63,397 nucleotides of DNA, taken from Atopobium sp. (GTDB taxonomy: Bacteria; Actinomycetota; Coriobacteriia; Coriobacteriales; Atopobiaceae). Under the pieces are notes generated by a model, which was not told the origin of the DNA, searched no databases, and saw only the letters and a program-made list of their open reading frames with translations. Positions 1 to 8,827 of this stretch are shown piece after piece. Where the stretch lies: contig JAIJTS010000009.1 of the NCBI GenBank assembly GCA_022732885.1, positions 1 through 63,397 on the forward strand, in the 5' to 3' direction. Each line of letters starts with the position of its first letter. Within the stretch, counting starts at the first letter, position 1. Both the position numbers and the translations under genes were made by a program.

Positions 1-1782
1 TGGTGTGGTGACCTCGTCCATCGCTCGACGATATTCTCGCTGTAGATAGCCCTTGGAGACACCGCAAGATGTGTGATCCCATGGAAGTTTTGCCTGGATA
101 TCAAAGGTTTCTGTTGCAATATCAGATAGCGAGAAACCCAGACTTTCTGCAGCTGCATTCCACGCATCAAGATTAAACTCACTGGTCCACGCATCAAACT
201 TGCAACCATTTTTCCACGCCTGATAAATCAGGTCAAAACCGTCGCGCCCCATCTTTGAAAGCGCGCCTTCTACCAGCGAAGTGCCAGAATCATGATAGGC
301 AATCTTGAGTCCCCTATCATGGTTAGAAGACAAGAGCAGCTGTTGTCTACGTTGAGCTTCCTCGCGAGAAATCTGACCTACCCACTGGAATGGCGTATAA
401 GACTTAGGAACAAACACGGCAACAGAGGCAGAAACGGTAACGCCCTTACCACCGATTTCTCGACCAATGTCCAAAATACGTTTTGCAACTGCGGGAATGG
501 CTTTAATGTCCTCGTCAGTTTCGGTTGGAAGGCCCATCATAAAGTAGAGCTTCATGCGGCGCCAGCCATTTTCAAATGCGTTTCTAGCTGCAGACTCAAG
601 GTCATCCTCGGAAACATTTTTGTTGATGACGTCTCGCATACGCTGTGATCCCGCTTCTGGCGCAAATGTCAAACCACCGCGCCTTGACGTAGAAACAGCG
701 TCTGCCATTTCCGCGCCAAATGCGTCCATACGTTGCGACGGAATGGAGATACGCACGCCACGTTTACGCAGATCAGAGTTCATACGGCGCAGAATGTAGC
801 CGCACTGAGAGTGATCCGTTGTAGAGAGCGATGTGAGTGAAACCTCATCATAGCCACTCTTCAGAAGGCCTTCTTCACCTGCTTTGACAATCTGCTGAGC
901 AGGACGCTCACGGACAGGTCGATACGTCATACCAGCCTGACAGAACCTGCATCCACGAGCACAGCCGCGCTGAATCTCAAGAGCAAGCCTATCCTGCACA
1001 ATCTCGGTATACGGAACAATACGCTGAGCCACGGGGTCTGTCACAGAAAGGTCTGGAAGACAGCGTTTATAGACAACACTTGGAGCGCCACTTCCCTCTT
1101 TTGGCACCGCGTAACCCCAGCGTGTTGCGGTGTCATCATGCACAATCTGATAGAGCGATGGCACGTACACACCTTGAATCTGAGACAGCCTGTACAAAAT
1201 CTCTTGGCGAGAAACCCCTTCAAACTTGGAAGTCCTCACACACTCGCACATCTCTACCAGTGCTTCTTCGCCATCGCCTAATAAAATGGCATCAAAAAGC
1301 GGAGCTACGGGCTCAGAATTCCAAACGGAAGGACCACCGCCAAAAATAAACGGATCTTCTTTATCACGCTCTTCGGAAAGCTTTGGAATACCTGCTAAAT
1401 CAAGCGTTTCTATAATATTGGTAGCAATCATTTCATGAGCTAGAGTAAAACCAACCACATCAAAAGATGCTAAGGGTGCAGCACCCTCCAAAGAAAGCAA
1501 TGGAACATTACGCTTGCGCATAAGAGCTGCCATATCAGTCCAAGGCAGATAGGCGCGCTCACAAGAAATATGAGGCGCCTTATTCAAAGCGTTATAAAGA
1601 ATAGCAACACCAAGATTAGGCTGACCTACCTCATATACGTCAGCATAGACCATACACACATGAAAAGGACCTTCTTGCTCCTCTACCGCTCCCCACTCGT
1701 GATTCAAGTATCTAGAGGGTTTCTCGACATGTGGAAGCATGGGCTCAATGAGATGGAAGAGATTTTCTCGTTTAACACGCAC
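1..1782 (-). CDS. B12-binding-domain radical SAM protein (TIGR03960-like), 3' end outside window
   Basis: The reverse strand reads through from a GTG at 1782 to the window edge without a stop; an in-frame TAG lies just upstream of this GTG. The N-terminal part looks like a cobalamin-binding fold. Around 930-960 the protein reads GCARGCRFCQAG, the CxxxCxxC radical SAM 4Fe-4S motif followed by typical downstream residues. Family knowledge: such proteins (TIGR03960/YgiQ-like) often sit between cell-shape genes and a TIGR03936 protein, RNase G, and rplU-rpmA-obg, and their reaction is not established. Here the gene follows rodA and a DUF697 protein, 13 bases after the latter's stop, so it is probably the distal end of the mre operon. 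It contains one exact copy of the repeated 12-mer (1206-1217). Function beyond the family level is not claimed. Confidence 0.9.
   Translation of the reverse strand, partial: MRVKRENLFHLIEPMLPHVEKPSRYLNHEWGAVEEQEGPFHVCMVYADVYEVGQPNLGVAILYNALNKAPHISCERAYLPWTDMAALMRKRNVPLLSLEGAAPLASFDVVGFTLAHEMIATNIIETLDLAGIPKLSEERDKEDPFIFGGGPSVWNSEPVAPLFDAILLGDGEEALVEMCECVRTSKFEGVSRQEILYRLSQIQGVYVPSLYQIVHDDTATRWGYAVPKEGSGAPSVVYKRCLPDLSVTDPVAQRIVPYTEIVQDRLALEIQRGCARGCRFCQAGMTYRPVRERPAQQIVKAGEEGLLKSGYDEVSLTSLSTTDHSQCGYILRRMNSDLRKRGVRISIPSQRMDAFGAEMADAVSTSRRGGLTFAPEAGSQRMRDVINKNVSEDDLESAARNAFENGWRRMKLYFMMGLPTETDEDIKAIPAVAKRILDIGREIGGKGVTVSASVAVFVPKSYTPFQWVGQISREEAQRRQQLLLSSNHDRGLKIAYHDSGTSLVEGALSKMGRDGFDLIYQAWKNGCKFDAWTSEFNLDAWNAAAESLGFSLSDIATETFDIQAKLPWDHTSCGVSKGYLQREYRRAMDEVTTP
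1206..1217 (-). repeat. Exact copy of overrepresented 12-mer GGGTTTCTCGCC
   Basis: The plus strand reads GGCGAGAAACCC. It is one of five exact copies in the window and lies inside the radical SAM gene. Confidence 0.8.
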
Positions 1783-1795
1783 GATAGTCTACTTT

Positions 1796-2785
1796 CTATC
1801 TTTTAGCGAGGGACTGTGTGGTTGCTATCTCTACGGTATTTGGTTGTGAATTTGAATCTGCTGTTGTGCTTGTGTTTGTAGAAACACTTGAAGCACCGGA
1901 CTTAGTGAAATCAGCTGCTACCCCATTGCGGTTCTCGGCAATTTTGCGAGCGTACGCGTGAACGACACGAGCAGTAGTGTGAGTACCTGCATACCCCATG
2001 CCAGCCTTAAGAGCCCAGCCAAATCCAGGAACCGTGCCTGCAACGGTACGCGCAACGGTGCGGTATCCAAATCCCGCGCCCACAACGCCGAGAAGTTCAG
2101 CAATGGTTTCAACACTTATATTGATGTTATAAGCAGCGGTAATATCAAGCGCAAGTCTAATCTGTCGTGCGGTCATTAACGGCATATCAGAACCAGGGAC
2201 AAACGCTACAGCTCCAATAGCTGCATTTTCTTTAGCACAGGCAGCAGTTATCTGCTTGACTACTTGAGTCCTGCATAGAGGATACGCAGCCGCAAAAGAA
2301 ACTGATTTTTCTGTTGCAGTTGCAATCCATGAAGAGAGTCGGTCAAAAAGCACTTCTTCAGTAGTGCCCGCAATAATGCTAATAAGTCCCGTGTTATAAA
2401 GCGTATCCGCAATTTTAGGGGCTTCAACTGAAGACTCAACAACCACCGCACAAGGAATAGAATGACTTACCAACATAGTAAGGGCGTCCTCATACTGTGA
2501 TGTTGGCGTAGGAATGAGCACCGCAATATCAGGAATAGCGGCGTTCTTTCCCGTACGACCAGTTCCTCCAGAGGTAAACGAGACGCCATCAGCAAGCTTG
2601 GAAACACGAACCGTAGCATCTGTTCTCTCAGGCATAAAATAGGTATGAACAGCAAAAATTACTTCTTCAGAGGCAAAAGAATCAACATAGATATGTGTGT
2701 AGGTTGGCTCAAGAGATGAGAGTGAGCCGCAAAATTCCTGCAGTACAGAAGTTGCAAGCTTGCCTAAGCTATTTCTTTTTGCCAT
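1796..2785 (-). CDS. DUF697-like membrane-associated protein of unknown function
   Basis: A 329-residue protein. The C-terminal half has the glycine-rich hydrophobic pattern of DUF697/YcjF-type proteins (around residues 225-285: ELLGVVGAGFGYRTVAR, then PGFGWALKAGMGYAGT). The N-terminal half (about 20-180) has alternating beta/alpha character with a GTGRTGKN stretch but no clear Walker motif series, so I do not call it a GTPase. The tail after residue 290 is Ser/Thr/Asn rich. It starts 3 bases after the rodA stop, so the two are almost certainly co-transcribed; a GGCGG in the end of rodA may serve as its ribosome site. Its place in the mre/rodA operon hints at envelope work, but function is unknown. 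Confidence 0.7.
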   Translation of the reverse strand: MAKRNSLGKLATSVLQEFCGSLSSLEPTYTHIYVDSFASEEVIFAVHTYFMPERTDATVRVSKLADGVSFTSGGTGRTGKNAAIPDIAVLIPTPTSQYEDALTMLVSHSIPCAVVVESSVEAPKIADTLYNTGLISIIAGTTEEVLFDRLSSWIATATEKSVSFAAAYPLCRTQVVKQITAACAKENAAIGAVAFVPGSDMPLMTARQIRLALDITAAYNINISVETIAELLGVVGAGFGYRTVARTVAGTVPGFGWALKAGMGYAGTHTTARVVHAYARKIAENRNGVAADFTKSGASSVSTNTSTTADSNSQPNTVEIATTQSLAKR

Positions 2786-2788
2786 AGC

Positions 2789-4015
2789 TTATGCCGCCTT
2801 GGTTCTGTGTCTGTAAACCGACTGAACAACTCCTACAGAAACAAGCTGGGCAACCATTGATGTTGATCCGAAGCTAATAAAAGGTAAAGGAATACCTGTA
2901 ATAGGCATAATTCCAATACACATGCCAACGTTTTGCAATACCTGGAAAGACCACATAGCTGCACAACCAACAAGCACCAGTTTAGAGAAGGTATTCTCGG
3001 TCTTCATGGCAAAAAGAATAGTTGCAAAAATCATCCACGCAAAAAGTAAAAGCATGATAAAAGCGCCAAAAAAGCCAAACTCTTCTGAGAAAAGTGCAAA
3101 AACAAAGTCTGTATGCGCCTCGGGTAAGAAGCGTCCACTTGCCTGCGTAGCATTACCAGGACCTTTTCCAATAAAACCGCCTGAACCTACGGCAATCTTT
3201 GCCTGTTGCAAGTTATAACCATCTCCTGAAGGATCAACAGATGGATCCAAAAAGACGGTAAGGCGTTTCATCTGATACTCCTTAAGAATGTGAGGAATAC
3301 CAGGAATCATAGAGGTTGCAACAACAAGAGCAACAACGGCAATAAGTAAGAAAACAGTTATCAAAATCCAAGAACGTTTTGCGCCCGAACAAATAATAAT
3401 GGTAGCTCCGATAACCAAAATGATCAGACCAGTTCCCAAGTCTGGCAAAAGCATAATAGAGCCAAACGGAACCAACAAAGTTCCGCAAAGCTTTACGTAG
3501 TCTCTAAGCGTTTCTACTTTTCCGTTATATTGGGCACATACTGAGGCCATAAGAAAAATAGTGACAATTTTTCCCAGCTCAGATGGCTGGAATCTAAAAC
3601 CAACAAGCGGGATATTAACCCAACCTGTCATGCCTTTAACCGAGACGCCAAAACCTGGAACTTTAGGCAAAATCATCAGGACTATTACACTGACAAGCAA
3701 CACATTTGTCATATTTGCAAGAGCTCTATAGTCATAGCGCCACATAAGAATGGCAAATATAAGACCCAGACCAATGCCCAAAAGATGCCTTGGAAAACTA
3801 GCTTCGGCTATGTTCATTGATGCGGTCCAAATAACCACAATACCAATCAAGACGAGTAGTGCCGCGGGAACAAGCTGCGCTAAATATAGTTTTCTCAGAA
3901 TATTCTTACCCGAAAGTTTTTCTTTCTTAGCTAGGCCTCCCGAAGGAATACCTCCACGCCTTCTAAAAGGTGAGTTCATTTTCTGTTTTGTAACCGCAGA
4001 TGAATCAAGCGCCAT
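2789..4015 (-). CDS. rodA: Rod-shape peptidoglycan glycosyltransferase RodA (SEDS family)
   Basis: A 408-residue polytopic membrane protein of the FtsW/RodA/SpoVE family. SEDS proteins polymerise lipid II glycan strands together with a class B PBP. The signature FQPSELGKI lies near residue 145 and the conserved C-terminal region GIPLPFISFGSTS near residue 380. A cytoplasmic N-terminal extension of about 40 basic residues precedes the first helix, slightly longer than in many RodA proteins. The gene lies 15 bases downstream of mrdA (PBP2), its expected partner. Its Shine-Dalgarno region on the minus strand reads GGAGGCGAGAAATCC before ATG, so the ribosome site overlaps a copy of the repeated core GGCGAGAA (4019-4027). 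Confidence 0.96.
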   Translation of the reverse strand: MALDSSAVTKQKMNSPFRRRGGIPSGGLAKKEKLSGKNILRKLYLAQLVPAALLVLIGIVVIWTASMNIAEASFPRHLLGIGLGLIFAILMWRYDYRALANMTNVLLVSVIVLMILPKVPGFGVSVKGMTGWVNIPLVGFRFQPSELGKIVTIFLMASVCAQYNGKVETLRDYVKLCGTLLVPFGSIMLLPDLGTGLIILVIGATIIICSGAKRSWILITVFLLIAVVALVVATSMIPGIPHILKEYQMKRLTVFLDPSVDPSGDGYNLQQAKIAVGSGGFIGKGPGNATQASGRFLPEAHTDFVFALFSEEFGFFGAFIMLLLFAWMIFATILFAMKTENTFSKLVLVGCAAMWSFQVLQNVGMCIGIMPITGIPLPFISFGSTSMVAQLVSVGVVQSVYRHRTKAA

Positions 4016-4030
4016 GGATTTCTCGCCTCC

Positions 4031-6040
4031 TTACCTACCAACATTATCTGGCTGATTATAAATTGCACCAAAAACATCTCGAACAATATACATGCCAGAA
4101 CCCGCTCCAGAAGGAGCACAGTCAAGATTTGCAGCTACGACATATTGAGGTTTATCCGCAGGTGCATAACCAACAAACCAACCAACCGGCTCACCAACTG
4201 ATTGCTGCTCAGCAGTACCCGTCTTACCACAAACAGTGACATCAAGATTAGTCCAATGGATAGTCTGATGTGCGGCTTCTTCATATACAACACCATAAAG
4301 GCCACGAGCAACAATGTCTCGATGTTCATCTTTTTCATCTGGTGTCAGAATGACCTCATTTTTGTACTCGATAACAGAACCGTTGCCGTTTCTGGCGTTA
4401 ATACTCTTCAAAACATGAGGCTTATAAATAGGACCTCTATTTGCAATGCCACAATATGCATTTGCCATCTGAAGGCAAGTTACCAGAAGGTCGCCCTGGC
4501 CAATAGCAAGGTTACAGTTGTCGCCGCCTTGCCATTTACGTGCATCGTCAGGCGAGCTGGTAAAGTAATTCCACTTCCACTTCGCATCAGGAACACGGCC
4601 AGAGGCTTCTTCTGGAAGGTCAATTCCAGATAGTGCTCCAAGTCCAAAGGCGCGGAATGTCTCTTGCATGCCCTCAGGATGATCATTGTTGTAGAAGAAT
4701 CCCTTACCAATCTCATAAAAAACAATGTCGCAAGAGTTGGTAATACCGGTAATGAGGTTAACAGTACCGTGACCAGAAAGAAGCCAGCAGTGCATGCCAT
4801 ACTGCTCACCAAATCCAGTCCAATAACCCGTACAATACCAGCTGGAATTTCCATCACAAATACCGTATTTAAGTCCAGCAAAAGTTGTAAGCGCCTTAAT
4901 AGTAGAACCAGTCGGATACTGACCGGCAATAGCACGGTTCATCAGCGGATAATTTGCTTCTTCGGAAGAAAGAGTATCCCAGTCAGAGCTAGAAATACCT
5001 CCAACAAACATTGACGGAGAGTAAGTTGGATAGCTTGCCATAGCAATAACTTCGCCGTTGGTACAATCAAGTGCTACAACGCTTGCGCTACGTCCTCGGA
5101 AGTCTTGAGACCTAACGGTGTTAATAACGCTCACAAGCGATGCTTCTGCAGCTTTTTGAATCTTAGAGTCAATAGTCAAAACAACGTCAGAACCACTCTG
5201 TGGAGCAATAGACGTTGAATGCGAGAGAACATTACCAGCCGCGTCAACATACACCGTTTGCTCTCCACGAACGCCTTGAAGCGCAGATTCATACTGATAT
5301 TCAACGCCTGTTTGTCCCACAATATCGCCATGTGCATACACAAAACCGCCGTCTGCAGTTTTACTGCTCTCAAGCTGTTCTTGTGTAACTGTGCCGGTGT
5401 AGCCAACAACGTGAGCTGCAAGAGAGCCGTTTGGATAAGCGCGCTGAGTTCGCTCCTCGATAGACACTCCATCAAGTAAGGCGCCATGGGCGTAAATATA
5501 AGCAACTACACGCCTAGATACGTCAACAGCAACGGTGCGTAGTGCCTGAGCACCGTCTGAGGTATCCAAAATCTTTCTACGTACAGCCAGCATTGGCATA
5601 CCCAAAAGATTAGCAAGAATCTGCAGTTTAACGTAATCTTCTGCGACGTCTGCTCGTGCTACTACCGTTGGACTTGGCCTATTAGTTACAATTTCCACAC
5701 CATTTCTATCCAAAATACGACCGCGAGGTGCAGCGGTAGTAACGGTGCGTGTACGGTTACGTTCTGCCTGCTCAGTATAATCAGCTGACGATAAGAGCTG
5801 CATAGTCCAAAGACGACCAATAAGCACGGCAAACATGCCACCGACAGCAATGGCAAATCCGATAAGTCTGGACGAGAGGGTTTTCTCGGCAGAGCCATCA
5901 GAGCCGCCTGATGCTTTAGGAGCTCCGCCACCAATATCAAAGGTAAACGGAGAGTCTTTTCTGCCAAAGGTAAGATATACGATGATTAAACCGATTGCTG
6001 CAACAGCGCAACAAGCAAGGATAACAAGGGTGAAATTCAT
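4031..6040 (-). CDS. mrdA: Penicillin-binding protein 2, peptidoglycan transpeptidase of the elongasome
   Basis: A 669-residue class B PBP. An N-terminal membrane segment (about 3-23) is followed by a second hydrophobic stretch (about 60-80), then the dimerisation region with PRGRILDRNG near 110. The transpeptidase domain shows the active-site Ser379 in STIK, an SCD motif (SxN position, Asp variant) and K606-T-G in GKTGTAEQ. It cross-links glycan strands made by RodA. The neighbours mreC/mreD upstream and rodA downstream confirm the elongasome role. The gap to mreD is 9 bases. The Asp in the second motif is a mild departure from SxN. Confidence 0.95.
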   Translation of the reverse strand: MNFTLVILACCAVAAIGLIIVYLTFGRKDSPFTFDIGGGAPKASGGSDGSAEKTLSSRLIGFAIAVGGMFAVLIGRLWTMQLLSSADYTEQAERNRTRTVTTAAPRGRILDRNGVEIVTNRPSPTVVARADVAEDYVKLQILANLLGMPMLAVRRKILDTSDGAQALRTVAVDVSRRVVAYIYAHGALLDGVSIEERTQRAYPNGSLAAHVVGYTGTVTQEQLESSKTADGGFVYAHGDIVGQTGVEYQYESALQGVRGEQTVYVDAAGNVLSHSTSIAPQSGSDVVLTIDSKIQKAAEASLVSVINTVRSQDFRGRSASVVALDCTNGEVIAMASYPTYSPSMFVGGISSSDWDTLSSEEANYPLMNRAIAGQYPTGSTIKALTTFAGLKYGICDGNSSWYCTGYWTGFGEQYGMHCWLLSGHGTVNLITGITNSCDIVFYEIGKGFFYNNDHPEGMQETFRAFGLGALSGIDLPEEASGRVPDAKWKWNYFTSSPDDARKWQGGDNCNLAIGQGDLLVTCLQMANAYCGIANRGPIYKPHVLKSINARNGNGSVIEYKNEVILTPDEKDEHRDIVARGLYGVVYEEAAHQTIHWTNLDVTVCGKTGTAEQQSVGEPVGWFVGYAPADKPQYVVAANLDCAPSGAGSGMYIVRDVFGAIYNQPDNVGR

Positions 6041-6049
6041 GCTAACCCC

Positions 6050-6610
6050 TTATTTAAGGCGCTGTGGAGCTCGATGAGATCCGCGATAGAGCGTTGATCC
6101 GCCCAAAGACGAACGAGATCTTTGGGAGTGTGAAAGAACATAGAATATAGGTAGAGCTGCCAAAATAGTAAACAACACAGTAGGTAAAGACTTAAACAGC
6201 AGTCCTTCAAAGAAGTTGCCACCAGGACCAATCAAAGAATTAATAAGTTGGTACATAAAGGTAACCCCAAGGCACTGAATTGCAACTAGACCCATAGAGG
6301 TGCCAAAATTACCAGAAATACGATCTCTGACCTCTTGACCAATAAAATAAGAACTCACCACAAGCAAAAGTGCCATAAGACCAATGGGACTAGCAGAAGT
6401 CAAATCATAGATAAGACCTGCAACAAACCCACATACAACACCGGTTTTTCCGCCATATTTTAAGGCAATAGCTGCCGAGAAAATCAAAGCAAAATTGATA
6501 ACTCCCCCGCCAAAAGACACCTGAGGGGTAAGCACAATTTGCAAAACAAAACAAATAACAGCAAGAACGGTGATGCTGCGTGTATTTTTATTTCTGTCAG
6601 AAACCTGCAT
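6050..6610 (-). CDS. mreD: Rod shape-determining membrane protein MreD
   Basis: A 186-residue protein with about five hydrophobic segments spread from residue 12 to 165 and a basic, Ser/Arg-rich C-terminus. MreD is a poorly conserved inner-membrane partner of MreC; the assignment rests mainly on hydropathy, length and position between mreC and mrdA. It starts 9 bases after the mreC stop, with the purine-rich AGGGGGA just before its ATG on the minus strand. Confidence 0.85.
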   Translation of the reverse strand: MQVSDRNKNTRSITVLAVICFVLQIVLTPQVSFGGGVINFALIFSAAIALKYGGKTGVVCGFVAGLIYDLTSASPIGLMALLLVVSSYFIGQEVRDRISGNFGTSMGLVAIQCLGVTFMYQLINSLIGPGGNFFEGLLFKSLPTVLFTILAALPIFYVLSHSQRSRSSLGGSTLYRGSHRAPQRLK

Positions 6611-6619
6611 ACATCCCCC

Positions 6620-7711
6620 TTAATCTGTTCTGCCACTGTTATGTTGTGTATTACCCGTTGGAGCAGCAACCGTTGCATTCTGCTGAGAGTTTGTGGTGTC
6701 GTTTGAAGAATTGTTTCCAGAAGAGCCATTAGATGAAGATCCGGAAGATCCATCTTTTGAGTTTTTATCCTTATTGTCTGAGTCAGTTGCCGTAGGAGTG
6801 TTTTGCTTATCAGCCTCTGCAATATCAGCTGCGGTAGCCTTTTGCTCCTCAGAAAGAGACGTAATAACCATTACTTCCTCGTTGCTACTGACATTTCCAT
6901 AAGGCTCTATAACAATGGTGTAATAAAGCGAGCCTGGAGCAGCCTCAACACTAGTAACTTTACCCAGAGGAAGTCCCTTAGGAAATACTCCACCAAGTCC
7001 ACTGGTAACTACTGTATCGCCCACTGCAACCTTTTGGTTGGTGTTAATCAGGTTAAGAGTAATCTGCCTTGACGCAGAACCCATCAGCATACCTTGTGCT
7101 CTGCTGCTTTGTACCATAGCAGCCACACCGCTCTTCTCGTCAGTAATAAGTCTGACAGTAGAGGTGGTAGGGCCGCATTCAATAATCTGGCCAATAACGC
7201 CACCACTATCAACAACAGGCATGCCAACAGCCAGTCCAGACGAAGTTCCCTTGTCAATCACAATGGTGTTGTTGAACGAGTCCGTGGAACCAGAAATAAC
7301 ACGGGCGCCTGTAGACTGTAAGTTATAGGTATTTTTAAGGTCGAGAAGACCTTGCAGGCGCTGTGTGGATTGATTTGTCTCTTCAAGCTCGGCGTTTTTT
7401 GAGCGCAGCTGCTCATTTTCTGCCTTAAGGTCAGAAAGCGTCTGCTGATTTGCAGTTAAATTGCTAAAAATGTTACCAATACCTTGGAATGGCATGGCAA
7501 TAGCAGAGCCTGCCATCCTAAAAGGCATAGTAATAGTAGAGAAGCCACCTCGAACCATCTCGAGTGGACCCCCTGTACCCATACGAGCGCTTACCGTCAA
7601 TAACACAATTGAAAGCAGCGAAAGAATAATAAAACTACGGCCGCCCGTATGTTTATTATTGTTAGATCCAAGGCCTGATGAAGCACCCTGGATCTGATTA
7701 GACAAAGGCAT
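6620..7711 (-). CDS. mreC: Rod shape-determining protein MreC
   Basis: A 363-residue protein: short cytoplasmic N-terminus, one membrane helix (about 27-45), a coiled coil (about 88-125, with AENEQLRSKNAELEE) and the beta-rich MreC core (about 130-290, including VVDSGGVIGQI and VVTSGLGGVFPKGLP). These are the family hallmarks; MreC links MreB to PBP2 outside the membrane. The last 70 residues are a low-complexity Ser/Asn/Gly/Thr tail that most MreC proteins lack and that resembles the tail of the TPR protein at 8828-10285. The gene begins 2 bases after the mreB stop. Confidence 0.95.
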   Translation of the reverse strand: MPLSNQIQGASSGLGSNNNKHTGGRSFIILSLLSIVLLTVSARMGTGGPLEMVRGGFSTITMPFRMAGSAIAMPFQGIGNIFSNLTANQQTLSDLKAENEQLRSKNAELEETNQSTQRLQGLLDLKNTYNLQSTGARVISGSTDSFNNTIVIDKGTSSGLAVGMPVVDSGGVIGQIIECGPTTSTVRLITDEKSGVAAMVQSSRAQGMLMGSASRQITLNLINTNQKVAVGDTVVTSGLGGVFPKGLPLGKVTSVEAAPGSLYYTIVIEPYGNVSSNEEVMVITSLSEEQKATAADIAEADKQNTPTATDSDNKDKNSKDGSSGSSSNGSSGNNSSNDTTNSQQNATVAAPTGNTQHNSGRTD

Positions 7712-7713
7712 AT

Positions 7714-8766
7714 TTACTGGCCTGCACTCTGAACAAATCCACCGGACAATGCATTAGCTTCAAGAACCTTTGCGCAACCGGTAACAACGTTTTCTAGAGC
7801 AGTTGGACTTACATTAACTGGTACGCCAGTCTCTTCACGCAGTCTTTGGTCAAGACCGCGAAGCATTCCGCCGCCGCCAGTAAGCAAAATACCGTAGTAC
7901 ATAAGGTCAGAGGCAAGGTCTGGTGGAGTTACATCAAGAGCATCTTTAACAGCCTTGGTAACCTCATCAAGAGGACGATCAAGCGCACGACGAATCTCTT
8001 CTGACTCAATGCGAACAGTCTTTGGAAGACCGCTCATAACGTCACGACCATTAACCTCAACATCAAGCTCTTCTGCAAGAGGTGCTGCTGAACCAACTTT
8101 AATCTTAATATCTTCTGCGGTGCGCTCACCAATAGAGAGGTTATACGCATCACGAACATGCTCAAGAATAGTCTGATCAAACTCGTCACCTGCAGTTCTA
8201 ATGGACTGCGAGACAACAATACCGCCCATAGAAATAACGGCGACCTCAGTAGTACCGCCACCGATGTCTACAACCATAGAACCTGTAGGATCCTCAATTG
8301 GAAGGTCTGCACCAATAGCTGCAGCCATAGGCTCTTCAATCAAGAATGCCTGGCGAGCGCCTGCCTGAATAGTTGCTTCAAAAACAGCGCGTTTCTCGAC
8401 AGATGTAACGCCAGAAGGAACGCAAACAACTACGCGTGGACGTGGTGACCAAGGATATTTACGCTCACGTGCCTTCTCGATAAAGTAACGAAGCATAACC
8501 TCAGTAACATCAAAGTCTGCAATGACGCCGTCTTTAAGAGGGCGCTCAGCAATGATGGAACCAGGAGTACGGCCAATCATACGCTTTGCATCAGCGCCAA
8601 CGGCCAAAACGCGGCTCTCACTTTTATCGATTGCAACAACCGATGGCTCATTGATGACAATACCCTGACCACGAACTGCAACAAGAGTGTTTGCAGTTCC
8701 TAAATCGATGGCTAGGTCTCCGCCATATTCTCCGAAGAGCGAATCGAAGATAGACATGATATCCAA
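7714..8766 (-). CDS. mreB: Cell-shape actin homologue MreB
   Basis: A 350-residue actin-fold ATPase. Phosphate-1 DLGTANTLV (about 20-28), phosphate-2 DIGGGTTEVAVIS and the adenosine motif TGGGGMLRG are all present, with EEPMAAAIGADL between them. It forms membrane filaments that organise MreC, MreD, RodA and PBP2, all encoded directly downstream in the same direction. Two ATG codons are possible: 8766, and 8757 giving the start MSIFDSLFG. The second has GGAT at a workable distance, the first has no clear ribosome site, so the true protein may be three residues shorter. Confidence 0.97.
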   Translation of the reverse strand: MDIMSIFDSLFGEYGGDLAIDLGTANTLVAVRGQGIVINEPSVVAIDKSESRVLAVGADAKRMIGRTPGSIIAERPLKDGVIADFDVTEVMLRYFIEKARERKYPWSPRPRVVVCVPSGVTSVEKRAVFEATIQAGARQAFLIEEPMAAAIGADLPIEDPTGSMVVDIGGGTTEVAVISMGGIVVSQSIRTAGDEFDQTILEHVRDAYNLSIGERTAEDIKIKVGSAAPLAEELDVEVNGRDVMSGLPKTVRIESEEIRRALDRPLDEVTKAVKDALDVTPPDLASDLMYYGILLTGGGGMLRGLDQRLREETGVPVNVSPTALENVVTGCAKVLEANALSGGFVQSAGQ

Positions 8767-8827
8767 TCAAACGTGCTACGCGTGTGCGTAATAATCCTGC
8801 AGAAAGAACGGTTAAAACAGTTTAATA

